Source of the DNA: an uncultured Paracoccaceae bacterium
GTDB taxonomy: Bacteria > Pseudomonadota > Alphaproteobacteria > Rhodobacterales > Rhodobacteraceae
Direction of reading: 5' to 3'
Length of the DNA: 64,000 nucleotides
NCBI GenBank assembly: GCA_947503765.1
Contig: CANNFA010000010.1
Coordinates: 34,320-98,319, forward strand
The notes under the pieces are model-generated. The model worked only from the letters and a program-made list of their open reading frames with translations. It did no database searches and was not told the origin of the DNA. Shown here one piece after another: positions 9,577 through 19,105 of this stretch. Position 1 is the stretch's first letter. Each line of letters begins with the position of its first letter. The position numbers and the translations under genes were made by a program.

Positions 9577-9978
9577 ATGAAGGTTCTGATCGTCGAGAGC
9601 GAGGCAGAGTTGCTGCGCCTCTGGGCGCGGCACCTGCAAAGGCAGGGCGTGACGGTCTGCGAGGCGCGCACCGAACAGGACGCCATCGACATCCTGCAGA
9701 TGCAGGACATCGACATCATCGTTCTGGACCTCGTGCTCGAGGGGGGCAGCGCATTCGCCGTGGCCGATTTCGCCAGCTACCGGCACCCGGATGCGCGGGT
9801 TGTCTTCGTCACCCGGTCGTCCTTCTTTTCCGATGGCTCGATCTTTCAGCATATTCCAAACGCCTGCGCCTTCCTGCCCGCAGGAACCCCGCCGGCGGAC
9901 TTGGCGGCGGTGGTGGATCATTACGGCAGCGAACCGGCGGCGGCATCGGGGACGCAGAAGGCGACCTACCGCTCCTGA
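9577..9978 (+). CDS. Single-domain response regulator, atypical receiver
   Basis: The 133-residue protein is a stand-alone receiver domain with no output domain. It starts MKVLIVESEAELLRLW, with acidic residues at E8 and E10 where the Mg2+ pocket is expected, and the likely phospho-acceptor D51 in IIVLDLVLEG. The conserved switch Thr fits FVTRSS. The invariant Lys near position 105 appears to be missing (NACAFLPAG), so signalling may be unconventional. ACGGAGGG at about 9565 is a good ribosome-binding site for the ATG at 9577; the longer upstream frame is rejected. A CtrA-like box lies upstream, so it may belong to the motility or cell-cycle regulon. Confidence 0.82.
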   Translation: MKVLIVESEAELLRLWARHLQRQGVTVCEARTEQDAIDILQMQDIDIIVLDLVLEGGSAFAVADFASYRHPDARVVFVTRSSFFSDGSIFQHIPNACAFLPAGTPPADLAAVVDHYGSEPAAASGTQKATYRS

Positions 9979-10985
9979 ACGGCGTCATCCTTGCTGCCCC
10001 GCCCGTGCGGCGCGTCCCAGTCGAGAACCGGGTTGATCGGGATGATGCGGTACGGGTTCACGCTTTCGTGGCTGTAGTGATAATGCCGCACGATATGGTC
10101 GAAATGCACGGTGCCCGCCACAGGCCCGTCCGGCGTCGGCCATTGGTACAGTTCGCGTGCATAGGCCCAGAGCGCCGGCATTTCGCGCAGGAAGGCGCGG
10201 TTGCACTTGAAATGCGTGTGATAGACCGGATCGAACCGGAACAGCGTGGTCGCCAGCCGCCAGTCGGCTTCGGTGATGCGGTCGCCGGCAAGGTATCTTT
10301 GGTGCGCCAGCCGCTCCTCCAGCCAGTCGAGCGAGTCGAACAGCGCGTGAACCGCATCGTCATAGGCGTCTTGCGTCGTGGCGAAACCGGCCCTGTAGAC
10401 GCCGTTGTTCACGGTGTCGTAGACCCGCGCATTCACCGCGTCGATCTCGGCCCGCAGGGCCTCGGGGTGGTAGTCGTCCCGATTGCCGGTGATCGCATCG
10501 AAGGCCGAATTGAACATGCGGATGATGTCGGCCGATTCGTTGGACACGATGGTTTCGCGCTTGCTGTCCCACAGGACCGGCACGGTGACATGACCCGATG
10601 CGCCGGGATCGGCGCGCGTATAGAGGTCGCGCAGGAACGGCAGATCATACAGCCGGTCGCCGGTCGCCCCCGCGAAATCCTGCGAAAAGCTCCAGCCGTC
10701 TTGCAACATGTCGGGATGCACGACCGATACGTCGATCAGCGCCTCCAGCGATTTCAGCTTGCGGAAGATCAGCGCACGATGCGCCCAGGGGCAGGCATGG
10801 GACACGTAGAGGTGATAGCGTCCCGGCTCTGCCTCGAACCCGCCCGTGCCGCTGGGCCCCGGCGCGCCGTCCGGGGTGATCCAGTTGCGCCATTCGGTAT
10901 CGGGCCGCTCGAAGGCGCCGCCGCGGCTGCGCTCCGCCAGGCTTTGCGTGATCCAGGTTCCGTTTTCCAGATGCCCCATCGGCAT
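9966..10985 (-). CDS. Glutathionyl-hydroquinone reductase (Xi-class glutathione S-transferase)
   Basis: Xi-class GSTs reduce glutathionyl-hydroquinones through a catalytic cysteine and occur in the cytoplasm. The 339-residue protein is longer than ordinary GSTs, as the class requires. It has the hallmark SHACPWAHR with C65 as the likely nucleophile, and Xi-type C-terminal stretches such as NNGVYRAGFATTQ, RFDPVYHTHFKCNR and HYHYSHESVNPYRIIP. The gene ends 10 bases inside the preceding convergent response regulator (overlap 9966-9978). It stands alone upstream of pdxJ in the same direction, with no clear operon partner. Confidence 0.9.
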   Translation of the reverse strand: MPMGHLENGTWITQSLAERSRGGAFERPDTEWRNWITPDGAPGPSGTGGFEAEPGRYHLYVSHACPWAHRALIFRKLKSLEALIDVSVVHPDMLQDGWSFSQDFAGATGDRLYDLPFLRDLYTRADPGASGHVTVPVLWDSKRETIVSNESADIIRMFNSAFDAITGNRDDYHPEALRAEIDAVNARVYDTVNNGVYRAGFATTQDAYDDAVHALFDSLDWLEERLAHQRYLAGDRITEADWRLATTLFRFDPVYHTHFKCNRAFLREMPALWAYARELYQWPTPDGPVAGTVHFDHIVRHYHYSHESVNPYRIIPINPVLDWDAPHGRGSKDDAVQER

Positions 10986-11062
10986 GGCTCCCGTTATGCG
11001 ATGACGCCGTGCAACCTAGCGCGGCATGGATTGGAGCAAGGGGGAAAGCGCGGCTTTCCGGC

Positions 11063-11815
11063 TCAGGCCGCGCGGGCCGCGTCCATCAGGCGCCGCATCT
11101 CGGCGATTGCCGGGTCGAGGCCGCGAAAGATCGCCTCTCCGATCAGGAAATGGCCGATATTCAGCTCCATCACCTCGGGCATCGCGGCCACCGGCTCGAC
11201 CGTGTCGTAGGTCAGCCCGTGCCCCGCGTGAACCTCAAGCCCCAGCCCATGCGCCAGCGCCGCCATCTCGCGCAGCCGTGCCAGTTCGGCGTCGCGTTCG
11301 GCCAGGCGCTCCTCTGCGTGGAAATCGCAATAGGCGCCGGTATGCAGTTCGACCACCGACGCGCCGATCCGCGCTGCCGCCTCGACCTGTTTGGCGTCGG
11401 CCGCGATGAAGATCGACACCCGGCAGCCGGCATCGGCCAGCGGGGCGATGAAATGCGCCAGCCGGTTTTCCTCGCGTGCGACGTCCAGCCCGCCCTCGGT
11501 CGTGCGTTCCTCGCGCTTTTCGGGCACGATGCAGACGGCATGCGGACGGTGGCGCAGGGCGATGGCCTGCATTTCGTCGGTCGCCGCCATCTCGAAGTTC
11601 AGCGGCAGCGACAGCTCCGTCGCCAGCCGCTCGATATCCGCGTCGGAGATATGCCGCCGGTCCTCGCGCAGATGCGCGGTGATCCCGTCGGCGCCCGCCT
11701 CTTCGGCCAGTTTCGCCGCGCGCACCGGGTCGGGATAGGCCGAGCCGCGCGCGTTCCGAACTGTCGCGACGTGGTCGATATTCACACCAAGCCGCAGCTT
11801 GCCAAGGGGTTTCAT
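11063..11815 (-). CDS. pdxJ: Pyridoxine 5'-phosphate synthase
   Basis: PdxJ condenses 1-deoxy-D-xylulose 5-phosphate with 3-amino-2-oxopropyl phosphate to make pyridoxine 5'-phosphate, in the DXP-dependent vitamin B6 pathway. The 250-residue TIM-barrel protein has the family motifs [16 protein letters not shown] at residues 9-24, [16 protein letters not shown] and, near the C-terminus, [12 protein letters not shown]. The length is standard. The upstream gene on the same strand is a DUF2062 protein 23 bases away, so they may be cotranscribed. Confidence 0.95.
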   Translation of the reverse strand: MKPLGKLRLGVNIDHVATVRNARGSAYPDPVRAAKLAEEAGADGITAHLREDRRHISDADIERLATELSLPLNFEMAATDEMQAIALRHRPHAVCIVPEKREERTTEGGLDVAREENRLAHFIAPLADAGCRVSIFIAADAKQVEAAARIGASVVELHTGAYCDFHAEERLAERDAELARLREMAALAHGLGLEVHAGHGLTYDTVEPVAAMPEVMELNIGHFLIGEAIFRGLDPAIAEMRRLMDAARAA

Positions 11816-11838
11816 GGCACTCTCCTTGCCTTGCGGCC

Positions 11839-12498
11839 CTACTCTGCCGGGGCCTTGCCGGATTTCCCCGGCTTCTTGCCGACCGGCGGGTCCTGCCGTT
11901 TTTCGTAGCGGTTGCGCAGTTTCTTGATCCGACGAGCCTGATACGCCTTCACGGCCGGAAGCGCCAGCATGTAGGCGGCCACCGCCGCGACGATGCCCGG
12001 AACGATGCCGCCGATCAGGTAGGGAAAGAACGCATCGTGCCAGAACAGTTCAAGCCGGTCCCAATGCGCCGGCGCGCCGGTGAAGATCGACACCGCGTTC
12101 TGCCACAATTCCTGGCTGGCGCGGCTGAACGCGCCAAAGACGCGGTGGATCGGGATCGCGTGCCGTCCCAGCATCCACTCGCCCAGCTTCAGGCTGATCG
12201 CGGCGATGAACGGAAAGGTCAGCGGGTTGCCGAAGAACGTGGCCATCAGCGCCGCGATCACGTTGCCCTGCATCACCAGCGCCAGTGCCGATGCCATGAT
12301 GAAATGGAACCCGAAGAACGGGCTGAAGCAGACGAACACGCCGGCGGCGATCCCGCGCGCGATGCGGTGCGGCGGATCGGGCAGGCGGCGCAGGCGGTAG
12401 GCGACGTAATAGACCGCACGGTTCCAGCCGCCGCGGGGCCAGAAACCCTCGGCGATGACCTGAAGCCAGGTGCGGGGCGTGCGTCGTTTGAACACCAC
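11839..12498 (-). CDS. DUF2062 domain membrane protein
   Basis: The 219-residue protein has the DUF2062 pattern: an [20 protein letters not shown] helix start, a second helix around [30 protein letters not shown], and a C-terminal helix [22 protein letters not shown], quoted here in parts. Family members are inner-membrane proteins of unknown function, often beside lipid or stringent-response genes. It lies 15 bases downstream of the RelA/SpoT gene and 23 bases upstream of pdxJ, so it is probably part of a relA-DUF2062-pdxJ transcript. The C-terminus is basic and lysine-rich. Confidence 0.85.
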   Translation of the reverse strand: MVFKRRTPRTWLQVIAEGFWPRGGWNRAVYYVAYRLRRLPDPPHRIARGIAAGVFVCFSPFFGFHFIMASALALVMQGNVIAALMATFFGNPLTFPFIAAISLKLGEWMLGRHAIPIHRVFGAFSRASQELWQNAVSIFTGAPAHWDRLELFWHDAFFPYLIGGIVPGIVAAVAAYMLALPAVKAYQARRIKKLRNRYEKRQDPPVGKKPGKSGKAPAE

Positions 12499-12513
12499 TT
12501 TGCTGCGGCCCTC

Positions 12514-14649
12514 CTAGGGCTTGCGGTCGATATCCCGGTGACGCGACAGCGAGGCGACATGCGTTTCCGCCTCGACCGCCAGCATCACTGCGTGCAGATG
12601 TTCTGCATCTCTCAAATCCACGTCCATAAAGAGGCGATAAAAGTCCGGTTTCCGGTCAATAAATTGCAGGTCGGAGATATTGGCGCCTTGTTCGCCGATC
12701 AAGGTGCAGATCCGGCCCAGAACGCCGGCATCGTTGCTGATCGTCAGATCGAGCCGGACGGTGTGCACCGCCGGATGGGTGCCCGAATGCCAGTGCAGAT
12801 CGACCCAGCGGTCCGGCTCGTCCTGATAGTCTTCCAGGACCGGGCAGTCGATCGCATGCACGATCACGCCCTTGCCGCGATAGGAAATGCCGACGATCCG
12901 CTCGCCGGGAACGGGCTGGCAGCAGCGGGCACGCTCGAACGTCTGGCCGGGGTTCAGCCCGATGACCGCGCGCGAGGCGTCGATTTCGTCGGTCGGCGCC
13001 TCTCCGAGGTCGGGATACAGCGTCTGCACCACCTTGCGCGCCGCCAGCTCGGCCGATCCCAGCCGGGCCAGCAATTCGTCCGACGTGACCAGCCCCATCT
13101 GTTTCGCCGCGGTGTCCAGCGCCTTTTGCGTGATGCGCTTGCCGACATTCTCGAAGGCCACGCGCGCCAGTTCCCAGCCCAGCCGCACGAAACGCTCGCG
13201 GTCCTCCTCGCGCAGGCTGCGCCGGATCGCCGCCTTGGCGCGGCCGGTCACCACGATGTCGATCCATGTCGATTGCGGGCGCTGGCCGGTGGCGGTCATG
13301 ATCTCGCAGGACTGGCCGTTCTTCAGCCGGGTCCAGAGCGGCACGCGCATCCCGTCCACCTTGGCCCCGACACAGCTGTCGCCGATCCGGGTGTGGATCG
13401 CATAGGCGAAATCCAGCGGCGTCGCCCCGCGCGGCAGCTTGACCACGTCGCCCTTGGGCGTGAAGCAGAACACCTGGTCTGCGTACATCTCCAGCTTGAC
13501 GTGTTCGAGAAACTCGTCGTCGCCCTCGGCGTTCTGGAACCGCTCGGTCAGCGCGGCGACCCATTTCGTCGGGTCGACGGCGAACGGGTTCTCGGTCGGC
13601 ACGCCGTCCTTGTAGGACCAGTGCGCGGCAACGCCCGCCTCGGCCACGTCGTGCATCTGGAAGGTGCGGATCTGGATCTCGACGCGGCGGCCGTCACGGC
13701 CCGACACGGTGGTGTGGATCGACCGGTAGCCGTTCGATTTCGGCTGGCTGATGTAATCCTTGAACCGCCCCGGCACCGCGCGCCAGCGCTGGTGCATCGC
13801 GCCCAGGACGCGGTAGCAATCGGCCTCGCTGTCCACCAGGATGCGAAAGCCGTAGATGTCCGACAGGCGCGAGAAGGACAGACCCTTTTCCTGCATCTTG
13901 CGCCAGATCGAATAGGGCTTCTTGGCGCGGCCCTGCACCTCTGCCTCGATGCCGGTCTTCTTCAGCTCGGTGCGGATGTCGGCGGTGATCTTCTTGACCA
14001 CGTCGCCGGTCTCGCGCTGAAGCCGGATGAACCGGCGCATGATCGAGTTGCGCCCCTCGGGGTTCAGCACGGCGAAGGCCAGATCCTCCAGCTCGTCGCG
14101 CATCCACTGCATCCCCATCCGCCCGGCCAGCGGCGCGAAGATGTCCATCGTCTCGCGTGCCTTCTGCACCTGCTTGTCGATATGCATCGACTTGATCGTG
14201 CGCATGTTGTGCAGACGGTCGGCCAGCTTGACCAGGATCACCCGCAGATCCTTGGACATCGCCATGAACAGCTTGCGGAAATTCTCGGCCTGCTTGGTCT
14301 CGGACGACGACAATTGCAGGTTGGTCAGCTTGGTGACGCCATCGACCAGTTCGGCGATCTGGGTGCCGAACCGGCCGGAAATCTCGGCATAGGTGGACCG
14401 CGTATCCTCGACCGTGTCGTGGAGCAGGGCAGTGACGATGGTCGCGTCGTCCAGCCGCATCTGCGTCAGGATCGAGGCGACAGCGACAGGATGGGTGAAA
14501 TACGGCTCGCCCGAGCGCCGGTACTGGCCGGCATGCATGTTCTCGCCGTATTCGTAGGCGCCGCGAATCAGTTCGGCGTCGGATCGCGGGTTGTAGGCGT
14601 GGACCCTTTCGACCAGGTCGTCGACCTCGATCAGCCGGTCCAGCGCCAT
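12514..14649 (-). CDS. Bifunctional (p)ppGpp synthetase/hydrolase, RelA/SpoT family
   Basis: This enzyme makes and degrades (p)ppGpp, the stringent-response alarmone; alphaproteobacteria usually have one such long Rsh protein. The 711-residue protein has an HD hydrolase domain with H53 (FTHP), H77-D78 (LLHDTVEDT) and further metal ligands, so hydrolysis looks intact. The synthetase domain covers about 230-350 (KKPYSIWRKMQEKG, YGFRILV, KSNGYRSIHTTV). A TGS domain follows near 395-455, and an ACT domain ends the protein from about 635. It lies just downstream of rpoZ, the usual alphaproteobacterial arrangement. Confidence 0.95.
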   Translation of the reverse strand: MALDRLIEVDDLVERVHAYNPRSDAELIRGAYEYGENMHAGQYRRSGEPYFTHPVAVASILTQMRLDDATIVTALLHDTVEDTRSTYAEISGRFGTQIAELVDGVTKLTNLQLSSSETKQAENFRKLFMAMSKDLRVILVKLADRLHNMRTIKSMHIDKQVQKARETMDIFAPLAGRMGMQWMRDELEDLAFAVLNPEGRNSIMRRFIRLQRETGDVVKKITADIRTELKKTGIEAEVQGRAKKPYSIWRKMQEKGLSFSRLSDIYGFRILVDSEADCYRVLGAMHQRWRAVPGRFKDYISQPKSNGYRSIHTTVSGRDGRRVEIQIRTFQMHDVAEAGVAAHWSYKDGVPTENPFAVDPTKWVAALTERFQNAEGDDEFLEHVKLEMYADQVFCFTPKGDVVKLPRGATPLDFAYAIHTRIGDSCVGAKVDGMRVPLWTRLKNGQSCEIMTATGQRPQSTWIDIVVTGRAKAAIRRSLREEDRERFVRLGWELARVAFENVGKRITQKALDTAAKQMGLVTSDELLARLGSAELAARKVVQTLYPDLGEAPTDEIDASRAVIGLNPGQTFERARCCQPVPGERIVGISYRGKGVIVHAIDCPVLEDYQDEPDRWVDLHWHSGTHPAVHTVRLDLTISNDAGVLGRICTLIGEQGANISDLQFIDRKPDFYRLFMDVDLRDAEHLHAVMLAVEAETHVASLSRHRDIDRKP

Positions 14650-14661
14650 CCCGGCATTCCC

Positions 14662-15015
14662 TTATTTGGGCTCCTGCGCTTCCATCAGGGCGCGCAGCAG
14701 CTTTTCCTCGGACATGTCGTCGTCGGCGGGCTTGTCCTGCTCGGCACTCATCAGAAGCGCCATGGAATCGTCTTCCGGCTCGTCGACCTCGATCTGGGTC
14801 TGGTGGCTTTCGATCATCCGCTCGCGCAGCGCATCGGCTTGCTGCGTCTCTTCGGCGATCTCGCGCAGGCTGACGACGGGGTTCTTGTCGTTGTCGCGGT
14901 CCACCGTCAGCGGCGCACCCGCAGAAATCTCGCGCGCCCGGTGCGCGGCGAGCATCACCAGTTCGAAACGGTTGGGAACCTTGTCAACGCAATCTTCGAC
15001 CGTAACGCGGGCCAT
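14662..15015 (-). CDS. rpoZ: RNA polymerase omega subunit
   Basis: The 117-residue protein starts [19 protein letters not shown] and contains [13 protein letters not shown] and [16 protein letters not shown], which are diagnostic of omega. Omega assists assembly of the RNA polymerase core and links it to ppGpp in proteobacteria. It has an acidic C-terminal tail. The start at 15015 was picked by homology; a longer upstream frame to 15150 is not conserved. The stop is 12 bases before the relA/spoT start, so the two share a transcript. Confidence 0.95.
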   Translation of the reverse strand: MARVTVEDCVDKVPNRFELVMLAAHRAREISAGAPLTVDRDNDKNPVVSLREIAEETQQADALRERMIESHQTQIEVDEPEDDSMALLMSAEQDKPADDDMSEEKLLRALMEAQEPK

Positions 15016-15106
15016 GTAGTCTCCAATCCAGAGCTTGGGAGGCAGAGGCGCCTGCATACGCGCTCTTTTTCCCATTGACAAGCAATCTGGAGCAAATCCC
15101 CGTGAT

Positions 15107-15688
15107 TTAAAGGGGCCGGATGCCGGCGCGCGCCGCCTCCGGCAGCGCATCGGCCATCTGCCGCACCGTCAGCCCCAGAACCGGGTGCCGCCAGTCCGGC
15201 GCGACGTCGCACAGGGGAATCAGCACGAAGCCGCGATCCTGCATGCGCGGATGCGGCAGGATCAGCCGGCCCGGCACGCTTTGCGCCTGCGCACCGGGCG
15301 GCAGCGCCCGCCACGTGTCGAACGTGTCCCGGTCCGGGTGAACGCGCTGCCCGGCCGCCAGCAGATCAAGATCCAGCGTCCGGCTGCCCCAGCGCTGCGC
15401 GCGCACCCGGTCGAACCGCTTTTCGACATCGTGAAGCCGCGCCATGATCGCCTCGGGCGGCTCCGAAATGTCCAGGACCGCCGCCGCGTTGACATAGTCG
15501 GGGCCGGCGCCGGCCGGAAAGCACGGGGTCCGGTAGAACCGGCTGACCGCGACGACCCGGCACCCCGGCGCGTCCAGCCAGCCCAGCGCGGCGCGCAGCG
15601 TCGCCTCGGGCGGGCCGGCTACGCTCGGCAAATTCCCGCCTAGGGCAATTAGCGTTTCAACAGAGGACGTTGCGGAAAATCGTGGCAT
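15107..15688 (-). CDS. folK: 6-hydroxymethyl-7,8-dihydropterin pyrophosphokinase
   Basis: FolK transfers pyrophosphate from ATP to 6-hydroxymethyl-7,8-dihydropterin in folate synthesis. The 193-residue protein starts [21 protein letters not shown] and has the family motifs [32 protein letters not shown] and [18 protein letters not shown], quoted in part. The ATG at 15688 is preferred over 15775, which would add 29 residues not typical of FolK and would run into the divergent NYN promoter region. No folB or folP is adjacent. Confidence 0.92.
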   Translation of the reverse strand: MPRFSATSSVETLIALGGNLPSVAGPPEATLRAALGWLDAPGCRVVAVSRFYRTPCFPAGAGPDYVNAAAVLDISEPPEAIMARLHDVEKRFDRVRAQRWGSRTLDLDLLAAGQRVHPDRDTFDTWRALPPGAQAQSVPGRLILPHPRMQDRGFVLIPLCDVAPDWRHPVLGLTVRQMADALPEAARAGIRPL

Positions 15689-15822
15689 TTGGTCCCATTC
15701 GCGTCTTGCGGGTGCTCGTGTACACATTATTTTACGGGCGAGTTTCGCCACAACGATTGTTTTCCTTATATCCACTCACGCAACGGCTTTGGCGGAACGC
15801 ATTTACCAAGGGGACGAATAAA

Positions 15823-16395
15823 ATGTTTTACCGTGACGAACGGCTTGCGCTGTTCATTGATGGATCGAATCTTTACGCGGCGGCGAAATCGCTCGGGTTC
15901 GACATCGACTACAAGCTGCTCAGGCAGGAATTCATGCGCCGCGGCAAGATGCTGCGCGCATTCTACTATACCGCCCTGCTGGAGAACGACGATTATTCGC
16001 CGATCCGGCCGCTGGTCGACTGGCTGCATTACAACGGCTTCTCGATGGTGACCAAACCGGCGAAGGAATACACCGACAGCCAGGGACGCCGGAAGGTCAA
16101 GGGCAACATGGACATCGAACTGGCGGTCGATGCCATGGACCTTGCGCCGCATGTCGATCACATCGTGCTGTTTTCCGGCGACGGCGATTTCCGCCCGCTG
16201 ATCGAGGCGTTGCAGCGCAAGGGCGTGCGCGTGTCGGTCGTCTCGACGATCCGCAGCCAGCCGCCGATGATCGCGGACGAGCTGCGCCGGCAGGCCGACA
16301 ACTTCATCGAGCTCGACGAGTTGAAGGAAGTGATCGGGCGCCCCCCGCGCGAGCCGCGCGAGATTGCCCCGGCCGAACACGAAACCGCCGAATAG
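15823..16395 (+). CDS. NYN domain protein (LabA/DUF88 family)
   Basis: NYN proteins belong to the PIN-like nuclease fold and are predicted metal-dependent RNases. The 190-residue product has the conserved acidic motifs LFIDGSNLYAAAK at about 10-22, KGNMDIELAVDAMDLA and VLFSGDGDFRPLIEAL, plus VSVVSTIRSQPPMIADELR near the C-terminus. The start at 15823 is supported by AAGGGGACG upstream. The gene is divergent from folK and shares a 134-base AT-richer gap with it. The substrate is not known from sequence. Confidence 0.88.
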   Translation: MFYRDERLALFIDGSNLYAAAKSLGFDIDYKLLRQEFMRRGKMLRAFYYTALLENDDYSPIRPLVDWLHYNGFSMVTKPAKEYTDSQGRRKVKGNMDIELAVDAMDLAPHVDHIVLFSGDGDFRPLIEALQRKGVRVSVVSTIRSQPPMIADELRRQADNFIELDELKEVIGRPPREPREIAPAEHETAE

Positions 16396-16420
16396 CGCGC
16401 CGCGTGTTCATCGGGACCGT

Positions 16421-16450
16421 CCCGGCCGCGGGTCTTTACCTGCGGCCGGG
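16421..16450 (+). terminator. Strong hairpin between the NYN gene and ispH
   Basis: CCCGGCCGC (16421-16429) pairs perfectly with GCGGCCGGG (16442-16450), and the inner GGGT/ACCT can extend the stem to about 13 bp around a CTTT loop. There is no T-run after it. It lies 26 bases after the NYN stop and 37 bases before ispH, so it could be a terminator or a leader structure of ispH. Confidence 0.4.
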
Positions 16451-16486
16451 GACATCCTAGGTCTGCGCCTGTAAAGGGGGCATGCC

Positions 16487-17437
16487 ATGACCAGACCAGC
16501 CTTACAGCTCTATCTTGCCGCGCCGCGCGGGTTCTGCGCCGGCGTGGACCGGGCGATCAAGATCGTCGAGATGGCGCTGCAGAAATGGGGCGCGCCGGTC
16601 TATGTGCGCCACGAGATCGTGCATAACCGCTTTGTCGTCGACGGGCTGCGCGAAAAAGGTGCGGTGTTCGTCGAGGAACTGGACGAATGCCCGCCGGACC
16701 GGCCGGTGATCTTTTCCGCCCACGGCGTGCCCAAATCCGTCCCGGCCGAGGCCGCGCGCCGCGAGATGGTCTATGTCGACGCCACCTGCCCGCTGGTCAG
16801 CAAGGTTCACATAGAGGCCGAGCGGCACCATGCGAACGGATTGCAGATGGTGATGATCGGCCATGCCGGCCACCCGGAAACGCTGGGCACGATGGGCCAG
16901 CTGCCGGAGGGCGAGGTGCTGCTGGTCGAGACCGAGGCGGACGTGGCGCGCCTGACCCCGCGCGATCCCGGAAAGCTGGCCTTCATCACCCAGACCACGC
17001 TGTCGGTCGATGACACGGCCGGCATCGTCGCGGCGCTGAAGGCGCGGTTCCCGGCAATCGTCGGGCCGCACAAGGAAGACATCTGCTATGCCACCACCAA
17101 CCGGCAGCAGGCGGTCAAGGCGATGGCGCCGCTGGTCGACGCGATCCTCGTGATCGGCGCGCCCAATTCGTCCAATTCGCGCCGTCTGGTCGAGGTCGGC
17201 GCCGCCGCCGGTTGCGCCTATTCGCAGCTTGTCCAGCGTGCCACCGATATCGACTGGCGCGCGCTGGAAGGGGTGTCCAGCGTCGGCGTCACCGCCGGCG
17301 CCAGCGCGCCCGAAGTGCTGGTGAACGAGGTGCTGGACGCCTTTCGCGCCCGCTATGACGTGACGATCGAGCCGGTGGAAACCGCCACCGAGAACGTGGA
17401 ATTCAAGGTGCCGCGCACGCTGCGCGAACCCGCGTGA
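16487..17437 (+). CDS. ispH: 4-hydroxy-3-methylbut-2-enyl diphosphate reductase
   Basis: IspH (LytB) is the [4Fe-4S] enzyme making IPP and DMAPP in the last step of the MEP isoprenoid pathway. The 316-residue protein has the three cluster cysteines in the contexts [12 protein letters not shown] (C17), [12 protein letters not shown] and [11 protein letters not shown], and the substrate-binding residues in GHAGHPE and [11 protein letters not shown]. Length and order match the family. The ATG at 16487 lies eight bases after AAGGGGG. It is followed by a LysE-type exporter in the same direction after 84 bases. Confidence 0.96.
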   Translation: MTRPALQLYLAAPRGFCAGVDRAIKIVEMALQKWGAPVYVRHEIVHNRFVVDGLREKGAVFVEELDECPPDRPVIFSAHGVPKSVPAEAARREMVYVDATCPLVSKVHIEAERHHANGLQMVMIGHAGHPETLGTMGQLPEGEVLLVETEADVARLTPRDPGKLAFITQTTLSVDDTAGIVAALKARFPAIVGPHKEDICYATTNRQQAVKAMAPLVDAILVIGAPNSSNSRRLVEVGAAAGCAYSQLVQRATDIDWRALEGVSSVGVTAGASAPEVLVNEVLDAFRARYDVTIEPVETATENVEFKVPRTLREPA

Positions 17438-17521
17438 TCGCGCCCCGCGCCGTCTGGCGGTTTCCGTGCGGGCCGTGCTAGGCTGCGCGCCTGCGCAATC
17501 CGAACAAAGGCGACGCCCTCC

Positions 17522-18136
17522 TTGTCCATCCAGTTCCTGCTGACCGCCCTTGTCGTCGTGCTCGCGCCCGGAACGGGTGTGATCTACACGCTTGCCATCG
17601 GCCTGGGGCAGGGCCGCCGTGCCGCGATCATGGCCGCGCTGGGCTGCACCTTCGGGATCGTGCCGCACCTTCTGGCGGCGACGCTGGGCCTGGCCGCCGT
17701 CCTGCACACCTCGGCGGTGCTGTTCCAGGCGGTGAATTTCGCCGGTGTCGCCTATCTGCTGTGGCTTGCCTGGCAGGCGCTGAAATCGGGTGGTGCGCTG
17801 GCCGTCAGCGCAGAGAGGCGGGCGGAGCCGGGCTGGATCGTCGCCCGGCGCGGTGCGCTGATCAACATCCTGAACCCGAAACTGTCGATCTTCTTTCTCG
17901 CCCTGCTGCCGCCGTTCCTGTCGGGCAATCCCGCGACTGCCACGGCAGAGATGATCGGCCTCGGCGCGGTGTTCATGGCGCTGACCTTCGCGGTCTTCGT
18001 GCTTTACGGGGTGTTTGCCGCGGCAACGCGCGACCGGCTTCTGGGTTCGGCGCGGATCATGCGCTGGCTGAACCGGGGCTTCGCCGCGATCTTCGCCGCC
18101 CTGGGCGCGCGCCTTGCGCTGGAGCGGGCAGGATGA
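17522..18136 (+). CDS. LysE/RhtB family amino-acid exporter
   Basis: The 204-residue membrane protein follows the LysE pattern: an N-terminal helix with LAPGTGVIYTLAIGLGQGRR, later GALINILNPKLSIFFLALLPPFL, and a C-terminal helix. Family members export amino acids or homoserine lactones; the substrate cannot be read from sequence. The best start is a TTG at 17522, giving MSIQFLLTALVVVLAPG. The stop overlaps the start of the next gene (ATGA, 18133-18136), so the two are coupled. Confidence 0.88.
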   Translation: MSIQFLLTALVVVLAPGTGVIYTLAIGLGQGRRAAIMAALGCTFGIVPHLLAATLGLAAVLHTSAVLFQAVNFAGVAYLLWLAWQALKSGGALAVSAERRAEPGWIVARRGALINILNPKLSIFFLALLPPFLSGNPATATAEMIGLGAVFMALTFAVFVLYGVFAAATRDRLLGSARIMRWLNRGFAAIFAALGARLALERAG

Positions 18137-18582
18137 AGATACCGCCCGCCGCCCTTGCCCTCGGTCTGGCCGGCCTTGTGCCGTTCCTGTGGGGTGCGCT
18201 GACGATGATCTTCGAGCCGGTGGCCGCACTGACCTTCCGTGTCGCCGGCGCGCGCTTCATCGGGCCCTACATGATCCTGTCCTACGGCACGGTGATCCTG
18301 GCGTTCATGTCGGGCGTGCTCTGGGGCCTGGCCACCCGCGCCGAGGGCGAGGCGGCCACCATCGGCTACGGGCTGAGCGTGCTTCCCGCGCTCTGGGCGT
18401 TCTTCTTCGTCGGCGGCGGGGCGGAAACGGCGGCGATCTACCTGATCTTCGGCTTCGTCGGCATCCTGGCGATCGACTGGGTGTTCTGGCGGCACGGGCT
18501 GGCGCCGGACTGGTGGATGCGGCTGCGGGTCGGCCTGACCGCGGGGGCCGTGGCCTGCCTCGCCACCGTGCTTGTCATCTGA
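18133..18582 (+). CDS. DUF3429 family small membrane protein
   Basis: The 149-residue protein has five predicted membrane helices: starting near residues 6, 45, 78, 98 and 128. Features such as [41 protein letters not shown] and [20 protein letters not shown] fit the DUF3429 family, which has no known biochemical role. Its start codon overlaps the stop of the LysE-type exporter. The next gene, rnhA, begins 25 bases later, so all three may share a transcript. Confidence 0.8.
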   Translation: MKIPPAALALGLAGLVPFLWGALTMIFEPVAALTFRVAGARFIGPYMILSYGTVILAFMSGVLWGLATRAEGEAATIGYGLSVLPALWAFFFVGGGAETAAIYLIFGFVGILAIDWVFWRHGLAPDWWMRLRVGLTAGAVACLATVLVI

Positions 18583-18607
18583 CGGCACCGCGGATAAGCG
18601 CCCTCCC

Positions 18608-19078
18608 ATGACCGACCTTTACGCCTATACCGACGGAGCATGCTCCGGCAATCCCGGCCCCGGCGGCTGGGGCGTGCTGCTGCTTGCCCGCGAGAAGGAC
18701 CGCGTCGTCAAGTCGCGCGAGCTGAAGGGCGGCGAGGCCGCGACCACCAACAACCGGATGGAGCTGATGGCCGCGATCCGCGCGCTCGAGGCGCTGGAAC
18801 GGCCCAGCCGGATCACTGTCGTGACCGACAGCGCCTATGTGAAGAATGGCGTGACCGGCTGGATCCACGGATGGAAGCGCAATGGCTGGAAGACCGCCGC
18901 GAAGAAGCCGGTCAAGAATGTCGAGCTGTGGCAGCGGCTGGACGAGGCGCAGGCCCGCCACGACGTCACCTGGAAGTGGATCAAGGGCCATGCGGGCCAC
19001 GCGGAGAACGAGCAGGCCGATGCGCTGGCCCGCGCCGGGATGGCGCCGTTCAAGCCGAAACGCGCCGTGCCGGAGTGA
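18608..19078 (+). CDS. rnhA: Ribonuclease HI
   Basis: RNase HI cleaves RNA in RNA-DNA hybrids and clears R-loops and primers. The 156-residue protein has the catalytic acidic residues in [16 protein letters not shown] (D9), [10 protein letters not shown] (the Glu), [10 protein letters not shown] (Asp) and a final Asp in [11 protein letters not shown], plus the basic protrusion [17 protein letters not shown]. The ATG at 18608 is chosen over an upstream in-frame start at 18572, since the family N-terminus begins at [10 protein letters not shown]. It converges with fmt across a 27-base gap. Confidence 0.96.
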   Translation: MTDLYAYTDGACSGNPGPGGWGVLLLAREKDRVVKSRELKGGEAATTNNRMELMAAIRALEALERPSRITVVTDSAYVKNGVTGWIHGWKRNGWKTAAKKPVKNVELWQRLDEAQARHDVTWKWIKGHAGHAENEQADALARAGMAPFKPKRAVPE

Positions 19079-19105
19079 TTCTTTCGGGGCGTTGCCGCGC
19101 TCGGG

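Noticed and set aside
12037..15078. 1013-codon plus-strand frame opposite the RelA/SpoT gene
   Set aside because: Its His/Gln/Asp/Leu-rich composition is typical of an antisense shadow, and the opposite strand encodes two recognisable proteins in the same stretch.
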